NCBI GenBank assembly: GCA_024195265.1
Contig: JAJLRJ010000001.1
Span: 51,638,672-51,702,671, forward strand
DNA from: Dendrophyllia cribrosa
Taxonomy: Eukaryota; Cnidaria; Anthozoa; Scleractinia; Dendrophylliidae
Reading direction: 5' to 3'
Length of the DNA stretch: 64,000 nucleotides
The notes under the pieces are model-generated. The model ran no database searches. It had not been told where the DNA came from and saw nothing but the letters and a program-made list of their open reading frames with translations. Positions 36,143 through 45,727 of this stretch are shown here, piece after piece (the stretch's first letter is position 1; every line of letters begins with the position of its first letter). A program made the translations under genes and the position numbers.

Positions 36143-36267
36143 AGGCCACTTTCGATATATTAAAATTCAACTTGATAATGAAAATATGTTTATTCATTTC
36201 TTTTGTTTGTGTCCTCTAAACCTCATTAACAAGTTGAATTTTAATTTTTTATCGAAAGTGGCCTGTA
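36143..36267. repeat. Second hairpin, adjacent
   Basis: aggccactttcgatatatta and its inverse ending aatcgaaagtggcct-like text pair over about 33 bp with attcaacttg paired to caagttgaat. It begins 9 bases after the previous hairpin. Confidence 0.78.
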
Positions 36268-36632
36268 CTCCATTTATAGAAACAAGCAATAATGAAGGCT
36301 TTGCGCTCTTAATATGTCCACCTTCTTCCGATAAATATCCCTGTAAGCGATAGAAAGCACAGGAAAACTCATTTTAGTAAAATCAACTTTATTTTATTTT
36401 TATTGACCTAGAAGACAAATTCTTTACCGTGATTGCCTACAAGATTTCACACGAATTTTCAAATCCATCGCTACGTGCGTCAAAGGAACTATTTAATGAT
36501 GAATGATGAATATAAATTAACTAGGAGATACTGACACAGGCTCAAAACGAATCAGAAGTCATTTGTCGTATATTTTCCGGTTTTATCATCTGGAGCTCAA
36601 ATCTTCTTTCCTTCTGACGAGCTAAAGGAAAA

Positions 36633-37475
36633 ATGTCCGTCTCGGAGACCACCTTCATTCTCGTTGATTTTCCCAACCTTGTTGACACTAAAAGGAGCCA
36701 GAGTTTAGGCAGGTTGCGTTGCAGTAAAAGCTGTTTTAAACTGACTGCGATGGGCGTTTACCTTGGCGTTCTTCTCTGGCGATTTATCGGTTTGATTTTG
36801 TTCAGCATTCACGCTGCCGACTGCCTATTCCGCGAAAAACATGCCAGTTACCGATGCAAGAACTTCACGCTTTTCTCGCATGCGGATGAACTGGAAGTCG
36901 CATGGCAGATGGCTTCGGTTATCAACACCTTGATTGTTATTGTAGTTCTTGTAAAAGTTCCTAGCTATCAGGGATATCTCTCTGCTCTTCGAAACAACTC
37001 AAAACATGCTCGGTTCTGGTCGCTTTTCTTCCAACTTGTCATGACTGTAATTTCGAAGATCGTGGTGATTTGCACTGGGCCGCCGATAATCAGCAAGATA
37101 ATTGAAGTTGAATATATTTTTATGGAGGTTTCTACGACCCTTGTTGTGTACCTGTGGAATGGCGTTCCCGCGCCATGGAAACTCACAGATAGGAAGGTGT
37201 CCGCAATTCGCATTTTCCGCGTAGCCCATGCTGCCTACCTTTTTTCCCTTCTCGTTTTCATTTTGGAAAATTTCTACTTGTTTATTATAACTTCTGCGCA
37301 AGCAGCTTTTCAAGTGACTGGGCTTTACAACTCTCATGGAGTCTCTTCTGCGATTCAGGTCATAGCTGTGGTGTTAAATACCGCAGAAGCGACTTTTTAC
37401 TACGCCGTGATGAAGTTCTTCTGGAACAAGTGGTTTGATGACAAAAAGAATCTCTTGATAAACGACAACGTGTAA
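36633..37475 (+). CDS. Unrecognised multi-pass membrane protein, copy A
   Basis: Intronless ORF of 280 residues; I do not recognise the family. About six hydrophobic segments are visible: residues 38-61 ([19 protein letters not shown]), 93-109, 128-150, 160-176, 199-224 (a long stretch ending FYLFIITSA) and 243-264. A cysteine-containing loop lies between segments 1 and 2 ([15 protein letters not shown]). The last residues are charged ([10 protein letters not shown]). There is no signal peptide; the N-terminus has a charged KRSQ/GRLRCS stretch. A near copy (B) lies at 48700-49542 and a broken third at 53034. The start ATG follows the conserved text gctaaaggaaaa. No AATAAA lies close downstream in this copy (nearest about 38371). 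The 3' end overlaps a chromodomain ORF on the other strand. Confidence 0.88.
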   Translation: MSVSETTFILVDFPNLVDTKRSQSLGRLRCSKSCFKLTAMGVYLGVLLWRFIGLILFSIHAADCLFREKHASYRCKNFTLFSHADELEVAWQMASVINTLIVIVVLVKVPSYQGYLSALRNNSKHARFWSLFFQLVMTVISKIVVICTGPPIISKIIEVEYIFMEVSTTLVVYLWNGVPAPWKLTDRKVSAIRIFRVAHAAYLFSLLVFILENFYLFIITSAQAAFQVTGLYNSHGVSSAIQVIAVVLNTAEATFYYAVMKFFWNKWFDDKKNLLINDNV

Positions 37476-38069
37476 CTTTTTCGCTCCTGGCCGGACTATT
37501 TCTCGCACCACATCCTTGCAAGAAACGGGAGCTCCATCACCACCTTCACAACGTAAACACCTCGACTGGTCATAAAACACTTTCTTACTCTCTAAGAGAG
37601 CAATCTCAACAGGCTTGCCGGGCTGAAATCGACAAGTCGTGGAGGTTTTGAAGGTGTTTAATGACCATCCGGTAGGCATTATGATGTCAAGCTCGTCAAT
37701 GGGTACTGAAAATCTTACATTCCCGACAATTTGCAAAAGATTTGGCGCGGAAGGTAGCCTACTGAACAGCTCCCTAAAAGTCCCGACATCCAGCGGCATG
37801 GTAACGGAGATGCGCCTCACTATGCTGGTTTTAGGTGGCTTCTTCATGTTCAGTTTTTCAGCGATTAACACGGATAACGTCTGCAGCAAGCCTGGAGTAC
37901 CTTGATGGCGCGTTCTAAACACTTGTTTAAGACGTTCATTTGTGTTTTCTTCGTCCACCCAGCTGTCGTATTTCTTTCCATAGCCACGCCAGCGAACGAG
38001 AAATTGAACACGACCATTAGTATCTGTGCGTTTGTCGAGCACTTTGGATACTTCGTAGAACTTACTCAT
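37374..38069 (-). CDS. Chromodomain protein, overlapping copy A antisense
   Basis: An ORF of 231 residues. Residues 4-43 form a chromodomain, and the methyl-lysine cage aromatics are present at Y5, W27 and Y30 ([29 protein letters not shown]). Residues 60-198 (with [47 protein letters not shown]) belong to no family I recognise. Residues from about 192 to the end are the antisense of the 3' UTR and last codons of membrane-protein copy A. Chromodomains occur both in heterochromatin proteins and in retroelement and Polinton integrases, and I cannot tell which source applies. The segment 37491-40345 that holds it is absent between the matching points of copy B. Whether it is expressed is unknown. 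Confidence 0.7.
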   Translation of the reverse strand: MSKFYEVSKVLDKRTDTNGRVQFLVRWRGYGKKYDSWVDEENTNERLKQVFRTRHQGTPGLLQTLSVLIAEKLNMKKPPKTSIVRRISVTMPLDVGTFRELFSRLPSAPNLLQIVGNVRFSVPIDELDIIMPTGWSLNTFKTSTTCRFQPGKPVEIALLESKKVFYDQSRCLRCEGGDGAPVSCKDVVREIVRPGAKKLHVVVYQEILFVIKPLVPEELHHGVVKSRFCGI

Positions 38070-38209
38070 TTTCTCCGCTGTGACTCAATTGTAGGTTGTA
38101 AAAAGTGATTCAATGACTTTGTTTGAAACTCTTTATACGCAAGCGTTGCATGATTTATTCATGTTCTATTGATACTATCGAACAAAGCCCCTACCCTAAT
38201 GAGTTCATT

Positions 38210-38262
38210 CAGAGGGCGGCGGCGTTTTGCTTTTTCAAGAGTACAACCGTCGCCGCCCTCTG
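38210..38262. repeat. Hairpin upstream of the chromodomain ORF
   Basis: ttcattcagagggcggcggc is paired with gccgccctctgaatgaa at the start of the tandem array. It places an inverse copy of the repeat start about 150 bases before the chromodomain start codon. Confidence 0.7.
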
Positions 38263-39130
38263 AATGAAAAGATATTAAAAAATTTTGAAGCGTGCGCTAT
38301 ATAACAAGGTCAGAGAAAATTCACGTTATTTAAAATCACACGGCAAGAGAAGGTAAACGCGCATTTAAAAAATAAATAAAGTAAGATGTCCTTTAGAAAT
38401 GCGAAAGCAGTATCGCTGAGAGAAAAAATCACACCCTAACAAAAATAACAATAGGCGTGTTTTCGACGCCGCACTCTGAATGAAAAAATATTAAAAAAAT
38501 TTTGAAGCGTACGCTATATAATTTGGTCAAGGCAAACTTAAGAGAAATTCACGTTATTTAAAATCACACGGCGAGAGAAGGTAAACGCGCATTTAAAAAA
38601 TAAATCAAGTAAGATGTCCTTTAGAAATGCGAAAGCAGTATCGCTGAGAAAAAAAAATCACACCCTAACAAAATAACAATAGGCGTTTTTGACGCCGCCC
38701 TCTGAATGAAAAGATATTAAAAAAAAAATTTGAAGCGTGCGCTATATAACTCGGTCAGAGAAAAATAACGTTATTTAGGATCACACGGCAAGAGAAGGTA
38801 AAAGCGCATCAAATAAGATGTCCTTTAGAAATGCGAAAGCAGTATCGCTGAGAGAAAAAATCACACCCTAACAAAATAACAATAGGCATGTTTTTGACGC
38901 CGCACTCTGAATGAAAAGATATTAAAAAAAATTTGAAGCGTGCGCTACATAATTTGGTCAAGGCAAACTTAAGAGAAATTCACGTTATTTAAAATCACAC
39001 GGCGAGAGAAGGTAAACGTGCATTTAAAAAAAAAATCAAGTAAGATGTCCTTTAGAAATGCGAAAGCAGTATCGCTGAGAGAAAAAATCACACCCTAACA
39101 AAATAACAATAGGCGTGTTTTTGACAGCAA
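38249..39130. repeat. Tandem array of four units of 206-226 bp
   Basis: Units start near 38249, 38468, 38692 and 38898 with gccctctgaatgaaaag-like text, and each ends tcacaccctaacaaaataac then aataggcgtgtttt. Every unit holds gaagcgtgcgctatataa and gaaatgcgaaagcagtatcg. Unit differences are small insertions and base changes. The array lies directly 5' of the chromodomain ORF and is part of the segment missing from copy B. Confidence 0.9.
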
Positions 39131-40345
39131 CCGCCGCATAAAGAGTAAGCTTTCTTTTCACAACATTTTTGATAACTCTACACAAATAATAAGAACTGGC
39201 TAGAGACGATTTTAATTCGATTGAAAAATTCAGCGAATAAAGTCATTTTAGTAAAGCAATGAGCAAAGCGTGGGTGCGCGCGAGAGGGAATCACACTGCG
39301 CGGAAAAATCTTTAAACAGAGGTTTTATGTATATATAAACGTAGCGGACTCCAGATATGAGCTAAAAAAAACATTCTGATCCTATGTTAAAAAAATCCTG
39401 ACATTTTTTCGCGTTGGTTAGTTTTTCGGTTGTGTTGCTTTTTTTAGTGTTTTTATTTAACTGTTGGCTCTGGATTAGGGGGAAGCAAGGAGAGAGGATA
39501 AGAAGGGAGCCGCCGACTGCGAATGTACAGCTGAGAGACTGATAGGACCGCTTTCCCTATTCCTGACCAGTGACTTTGTTTAGAGTTTTAAGTTTTGTTC
39601 AGTTATCAGTTAGAATGTCTTTTATTTGTTTTCCGATATTTGCCAAATCCGCTGTAAATTTTGCTTTTTTGTTATTTCTGCGGCAGCAGAACAATAAAAT
39701 CACTGAAATGGAAAAAGTTGCTAATCTCATTCAATCCTTCGATTACCTACGCTTTCCGACTGAGTGCGTTGTTCCAAACCTTAGATTTCAAAGTACATGT
39801 ACTCAGCAAATCAACAAGCAAATTTGACTGCGTGCAGTCCTTAATTTTCTTTCAATTAGATGACCTCGTTCCTCGCGGTTTAGCCGCTCGTTCGCTCGCG
39901 CGCTCGCACACTCGACTATAAAATAACTGAAAGATGAATAAGAAACTGCTTTCAGCTAAGCCTCTTTAGCATTCACTAAGTAATTGCTTGATAAACCGAA
40001 GTGCACTGCTAGTCTGTTAAAAAAGGTTTCTGTTTATGTCGATAAACAGAAACCTTAAGTGCGAGGTTTGTCATATGCGCTCGGTCGATGATGACAATGT
40101 AGCCAGAGCAAGTGACTCACCCACCCCCTGTCGGTTGCTGTCCTCGTTAAATGTTTCCCCCACTAGACCTCCGTTGGGTGCAAAAATGTCGTCACCGACA
40201 ATATGCCGATTGGTCGCGATTAAAGGCCGAACGCTATTTCACAATACCCCATTGAAAAAGTCGGCTATTGAAATATAAAACAAAAGAAACAAAAGCGGCA
40301 TTGTTTTTAAAAATTCAAACCATAACAATAGGCAAAGTTTGATAT
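39131..40345. other. Stretch without a recognised gene
   Basis: No ORF with support. A palindrome aaggtttctgtttatgtcga with its inverse lies near 40023-40060. Text at 40310-40325 (cataacaataggc) echoes the ends of the tandem units. Confidence 0.4.
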
Positions 40346-40567
40346 GCGTGTGTTTCTCAAAACTCCCGAAGACGTTTCGGGCGCGAAAAGCTATTTTATG
40401 TACAGGCTTTTGCAAACAGAGATTCGATTTCGTTCGTTTTGAAGGCTAAGCAATAAAACCATAAGAAGATGAGAAACGTTGCACTGGTTTTAAGTCTAAA
40501 AACTTTACCGCCACTTGAAAGAAAGCTTTCGGGCCCGAAAAGTCCGGAAATTTGAGAAACGCACGCC
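40346..40567. mobile_element. Miniature element, GCGTG..TTTCTCAAA ends, copy 2
   Basis: gcgtgtgtttctcaaaactc and the inverse of cgtgcgtttctcaaatttcc bound it; cgtttcgggc and ctttcgggcccgaaaag lie inside. It marks the point where copy A and copy B become similar again. A potential AATAAA lies at 40452. Confidence 0.7.
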
Positions 40568-40752
40568 TAGAGTCAAGGCTTAATTCATGAAACGTGCTTT
40601 CTGCTTTTAACCCTTTCATTCTCCGACTTTCGATTTGCGATTTTCGTCAAAAAACAGCCAAAATATGTACCAGGGGTCCCCCCAGGGAAAATTTGTATCC
40701 GTGTTTTTCGTCATACCACAATGCAATGGCCGGAAACATTAAGGAAACCGGA

Positions 40753-40780
40753 ATGTCAACAACAACAACAACAACAACAA
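40753..40780. repeat. CAA microsatellite
   Basis: About eight CAA repeats. The surrounding 40568-41628 has no supported gene. Confidence 0.85.
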
Positions 40781-41036
40781 AACTACATGGAAAGTTAAAG
40801 CAGAAGAGATACTAATAACTGAATAGGGAAAGTTTGAATGCCTCTACCGGACAAACTGCGAAGATTTTAAGATTTTCCTTTTTCTTTGCCGGCGAAGAGA
40901 TAAAGCAATAGTTGTACATAAACAGGCCATTACTGTGCCGGATTCATCGGTATTCATGACAAAAAAAACACTGGATATTTGCAAGTTTTCACATTGTTAC
41001 ACCAATTGTTATAACACTAGAAATAGTGTTCACTAT

Positions 41037-41068
<32 letters not shown>

Positions 41069-41103
41069 GATGTGTATTGAATATAAATACTGTGCATACG
41101 ACT

Positions 41104-41140
<37 letters not shown>

Positions 41141-41524
41141 AACATCCATGTACTAAGTAGTCGACATATTTATCTGTAAATTTGACAATGGAATCTATTA
41201 CAATCATATAGTATTGTATTTATATTCTGTGTAACAGCAACATATTGTATGTTATTAAATTCGTGTAATTTTTGAAGAAAAAAAAAGAAACAAAAAACAG
41301 GTCACCAGAAACCATTACAACAATAACCAAACTTGCAACAATGTATTTGTAGACAATATAATGATCTGACAATATCGATGCAACTCTGAGTTTTCAGTGT
41401 TACAAACGTTTGAGTTGAGATTCATCATTCTGTTCTGAGATATTTGCGATCTGTTGGATCGAGTCTGTCGACCCCGTTGCTGATTTGTGTCTGACAAACC
41501 AAATTTATTCAGTACTGTTGAATG

Positions 41525-41556
<32 letters not shown>

Positions 41557-42880
41557 AATACTCACCTTAAAATGCTTCTCGAAGATGGCGAAACGCGAAC
41601 TCGTAAATGCAAGACCTTCAAATGCTGCAAGATGCGGGTGTGCGGAAAACTCAGACCCAGCGCCGAGCGGAAAAATCAGACCCCACGAAATTACAAAAGA
41701 AATAAACTTCACTCATGATCAATTCTTTTCACCTCGCGTAAAATGTTTTATTGTCACGCAATCACCCCACCAGTGCAGATTTACTTTGATTCAATATGCT
41801 GCCAGAACAATTGAACTGTAATTTAGTCGTCGACAGAATGCACTTCCTGTTAATTGGCAACTGAAGATAACAGCGAGATATTTATCTTGCCCGGTTCATC
41901 GTTTTCGATCAAACAGGGAAAAACTATAAACATGGTTTAAAATAGCAGCCGGCACTTCGGTTACTTTTCACTGAAAAGAAATAAAAAAAGAGTCGCGAAA
42001 ATTTTAGTCAAATTTAGTCACTTGTATTCATTCATAGTTATCCATAGTGCTAGACAGAACGGATTTCCCGTGTTTGCGAGTGTAGAAGAGAAGCGCTCAG
42101 ATTTGTCTAGACGAAGTTGCGTATTTTACGCTTGAGCAAACACCTGAAGAGAGCGCCATTCAGGAATCGCAACAAAACACGTTTATTTAGATGAATTCCG
42201 AGGCTGATATTATTTTAGCACTTCAAAGCATGCGATGTGTCCAACAATCAGTTTTTGCTGCGAGCCTCAGCGAGAAGCAACACTATTTTTGACTGACCGT
42301 GTGGGGTCTGGGCGCTATATATATGGACCCAACACTCGACGATTCTTTTCGGTGGCGATGATTTTGAGTAGCAGCAGTACGTAGGATCAGCGGCAGTAGT
42401 TGCCGAATTGTGTGTGCGCAGTCCACATGGTCCCTCTGCCCTGTTCGCTCGCGCTCGATTAGCGAAAAGCAACCGTATTTGCGCGCGCTGAAATAGCGAA
42501 TTAATGTCGCAATCGTATGGCGTATAAAGTTGTCATTTTGAGAGAGAACGATGAATATTTTCGAGTTTCTGTGCGCGGCCGTTCAAACCCGCAAATGTGT
42601 CGACTTCATATAGACGAAATCATGTTTCGCGCTCGTTACCAAGATGTGTTTGAGCAATTTTGAGTGACATTTCGTTCTTTTATAACTTGTAAAATGTGAA
42701 TTTTTACATTTTAAACTTTAGTTTGTAATTTGCAGACGCAATTTGACGACATTAAATTCTCGTTTTAGCGCGCGCTAAGACAGTTGTTTTTCGCCATATT
42801 GCGCGACACCCCTAATTGGGTAAATTATTGCATTATCGTTTGTTACGTCGATCGAGCAGTTTTGCAGTTGATGTTAGCGC

Positions 42881-43089
42881 GGCCGTGAAGGTGAGTAAAT
42901 TTGCATTATTTTCATCAGTTACATAAATTTGCAGCTTTTAGCACACGCGACCTACGAATAAACTTGATTTGTCAGACACAAATCTCCAACCACAAGTTAT
43001 AACCAAGTATAATTCAGAAACAAGATTAGTATTCACCGATTCAGTTTTGTTACTTCAATTTTCTACTTCAGTTTGAATTCAGATTTATC
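42881..43089 (+). promoter_or_regulatory. 5' leader with intron before the 581-residue ORF
   Basis: The donor gaag/gtgagtaa at 42890/42891 and the acceptor cttcag before 43072 define a likely intron just upstream of the ATG at 43090. Confidence 0.5.
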
Positions 43090-44835
43090 ATGCCAAACGC
43101 AATTATAGCAATCGCTGGAAGTAGTCATCAAGGTCACGAACGATTTAGTGATATTTCCAGGGGAAGACAATGCTCTTTTATGAGTTTTTCAGCGCCGTTG
43201 TGTGCACAGTCATGTCCAGTGCGGCACTGGGATACTGCTACAGTTAACCAAATTTTAATCGAAGGAGACAGGATGTACTTGAATGCACTTGAAAGTCAAA
43301 GTATTCCAGATACAGACATGGTGTCCCTGATTCATTTGCCAAATCAAGCTCGCTGGACAGTTCAATCGCCCGCCAATGAGGTTACAGAACAAAATCAATC
43401 GCCCGTTGAGGTTACAAAATCGTCCGCTGAGGCAAACAATTTAAGACAATCGCCCGTCGAGGCAAAACTGACTATTTTAAACGAATCACCTATTACGGTG
43501 ACAAATACTGATCTACCCATTGTGGTAGAGCCCGTTGAGGCACAAATCAATGCAAATGACAACCAATTGTGGTTAGTAGAATATAAAGAATTTTACCAGG
43601 GAAGAGTCAATTGTAATGAATATGAAAACGAGGGTCCATATCTCACTTTACGCTCAGCCTTGATGAATGCTCTCAGTGACAATAGTTATGCATTTATAAT
43701 ACTAGAAGGTTATATTATGGCCTTGATAAGCACTGTAGATTGTATTTATGTTTTTGATTCTCATGCACGAAACAATTTTGGTATGCCTGATCCAAATGGC
43801 ACTGCTGTCGTCATGAAATGTGCTGATGTCAGTGCGTTAGAGCAATATTTTTGCTTTCTTTCCCTTCAATTGAATAGTGAATTTTTTGAGGTTGTACCAG
43901 TTGAGTTTTACACTGAGCATAGTAAAACTAAATGTATTTCTGCATCAAATGTTGGTGAAAATTCACATAAGAGGAAAAGGTTCGACGAAACAGTTATTAA
44001 AAAAGAGGAAAGGCTTCAGAAAGCTAGAGAGTACAAGAAAAGAAAGATTTTAGAGGAAACTGAAACTGAGAAACAAACCAGGTTACAACGAAAAAGAGAA
44101 TATAAGAAGAAGAAAAAATTGTCAGAAACTGAAACCGAGAGACAAATGAGATTAGAAAAAGATAACAACTACTACAAAAGAAAACTTGCAGAAGAATCTG
44201 AAGTAGCAAAAAAGGCTAGACTCGAAAAAGCACGACTTAATTACAGGAAAAGAAAAGAAACTATTTTAACGCAACAAGATTATTTAAATGAATTTGATTC
44301 TGTTAAGAATGGTAAGCTTCATAAACAAAGTTGGGCAAAGTCTAATATCTCAAAATTTCACAGTTCTATTGCATATTCTGTTTGTCACTGTACTGTTTGT
44401 CGCGAAGGATGGCCAATAAAATCTAAACCAAGGCCAGATGTACAACCTTTGTTACTCGATTTAACAACGAAAACTACCACTGTCTCCGTCATCTCCTTTA
44501 AGTCTGCCTCCAACTATTTCATGTGCAATGCATGCTCAAAGAAACTTCAAAGTGACGGGAAATACATGAGGTGCGACACCTGCAAGTTAAAGCAAAAGGC
44601 CAACCCAGAAAAAAAGCAGTGGTATGCTAGAGTGTTTGTAAAAGATAACTCAAATCAAAACAAATTCTTTATATCGCTGTTCCATTCTCATATTGTCAAA
44701 ATATTCAACAAGCAGAACAAACAGCTTCTTCCAACAGCCACTGAAGATGACATCACTGATGTACTTCTTGATACCAAAAACATTAAGCTGAAACAAAGCA
44801 TTAATGGAAGTGTCATTGACATCATCACTGACTAG
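43090..44835 (+). CDS. Tegument-protease-like, Lys-rich repeat and RPA-like protein
   Basis: 581 residues in one exon. Residues 10-60 and 200-255 resemble the papain-like cysteine protease of the MEROPS C76/herpes tegument N-terminal type: HQG at 13-15, cysteine 28 in GRQCSF, WDTATVNQIL then GD at 59-60, and the Asp-X-His motif FDSHAR at 222-227. Residues 307-390 hold four 23-residue repeats of RL..R.YKKRK..EETE form. Residues 430-500 carry cysteines CHCTVC (432-437), CNAC (479-482) and CDTC (495-498). From 462 on (VSVISFKSASNYFMC, then KKLQSDGKYMRC and WYARVFVKDN) the pattern resembles the zinc-ribbon OB fold at the C-terminus of RPA70. In TEs such proteins could act in DNA handling and ubiquitin removal. 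The domain calls are from motif reading. No breaks are seen. AATAAA lies at 45135. Confidence 0.72.
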   Translation: MPNAIIAIAGSSHQGHERFSDISRGRQCSFMSFSAPLCAQSCPVRHWDTATVNQILIEGDRMYLNALESQSIPDTDMVSLIHLPNQARWTVQSPANEVTEQNQSPVEVTKSSAEANNLRQSPVEAKLTILNESPITVTNTDLPIVVEPVEAQINANDNQLWLVEYKEFYQGRVNCNEYENEGPYLTLRSALMNALSDNSYAFIILEGYIMALISTVDCIYVFDSHARNNFGMPDPNGTAVVMKCADVSALEQYFCFLSLQLNSEFFEVVPVEFYTEHSKTKCISASNVGENSHKRKRFDETVIKKEERLQKAREYKKRKILEETETEKQTRLQRKREYKKKKKLSETETERQMRLEKDNNYYKRKLAEESEVAKKARLEKARLNYRKRKETILTQQDYLNEFDSVKNGKLHKQSWAKSNISKFHSSIAYSVCHCTVCREGWPIKSKPRPDVQPLLLDLTTKTTTVSVISFKSASNYFMCNACSKKLQSDGKYMRCDTCKLKQKANPEKKQWYARVFVKDNSNQNKFFISLFHSHIVKIFNKQNKQLLPTATEDDITDVLLDTKNIKLKQSINGSVIDIITD

Positions 44836-45308
44836 AAAAAAAACATATACCCTCGTCGACTTTTTTTTCCTCTTATGTTGAACATCTTAGTACTTAACCC
44901 AAACAAAGCACTGGTATATCATTGAGTTCAAGTTCTGTTTTGTAAAAGGCTCTTTTATTTATGAATGTACATGGCATTCGCCTTTTCAGATTGTGTTTTG
45001 AAAAAGTCTCTTCTATTTCTAAATGTATGTGACATTTTCATGTTTAAAAGACAACATTGACGTCACTATCATTGAAATCACTACTACGTTTTGTTTCTGT
45101 TACCTTGTACTTACATGACTTGTACGATTCATGTAATAAAACAAATTATTAAAGTCTTTTTTTTGGATTACGTATCATGCTACGCTGTTTCCTTTCCTTC
45201 CTTGCTTGCTTGCTTGATCAAGTCGAGTTTTGATCCGTATACACCAAATATACCGTATATACGCGGGGACTTCAATTATGCCTCCTCAGGGGCCAAAACC
45301 CTGCGGGG

Positions 45309-45348
45309 GCAATTATTATTATTATTATTATTGTTATTATTATTATTT
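45309..45348. repeat. ATT microsatellite
   Basis: About a dozen ATT units with one GTT, inside the right part of the 3.85-kb element. Confidence 0.85.
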
Positions 45349-45592
45349 CATGACTCACCTCGCAGCACTTGACTTGCTATTAGCAACTTCTAGTTTAATA
45401 TTATTTCAAGGTTTCTAGGAAGAAAACTTCTTGTAATCTCGCGGGGTCTGAGTTTTCCGCTGGGTCTGAGTTTTCCGCACACCCGCAAGATGCTGCTAGA
45501 AGATGGCGAAGCTCAAAGGCGACGAAACGCGACCTGGTGGTTGCAAGTACCCGACACCACCGTGCGCGCTTGCGAAAATATTACCCGAGACC

Positions 45593-45625
<33 letters not shown>

Positions 45626-45727
45626 GCTTCGCTCACTACAAACACATTTCTTACTTTTTCAACAAATATTCTTTGCCCTTGTATGTATACACCCGGGGAA
45701 TGCTAGGGTGCAAAAATTGGCAACAAT

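Larger units (their letters stand above)
35510..36500 (+). repeat. Upstream part of duplicated segment A
   Basis: 35520-35700 matches 46690-46930, and 36300-36480 matches 46935-47105 (cttaatatgtccaccttctt, gacaaattctttaccgt). These are the flanks of the membrane-protein gene that were duplicated with it. Two hairpins present only here (35989-36134 and 36143-36267) are insertions into copy A. Confidence 0.75.
41634..45486. mobile_element. 3.85-kb terminal-inverted-repeat element with a 581-residue ORF
   Basis: The left end gcgggtgtgcggaaaactca and the right end, its inverse, form inverted repeats of about 65 bp; each end holds two tandem blocks of gcggaaaactcagaccc. The flanks AAGAT at 41629-41633 and 45487-45491 repeat directly. 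The element carries one ORF (43090-44835) with a 5' UTR intron. Further out, both flanks contain gaagatggcgaa and cgaaacgcga, so it may have landed in a repeated sequence. The superfamily is not known; no transposase domain is visible. Confidence 0.7.

Noticed and set aside
42248..42472. Short reverse ORF with arginine- and serine-rich text
   Set aside because: It lies in the 5' part of the TIR element, has no domain, and is no longer than chance ORFs.
43090..44835. Integrated herpesvirus
   Set aside because: Only a protease fold pattern is shared; the ORF lies in a TIR-bounded unit with no other virus-like gene nearby.
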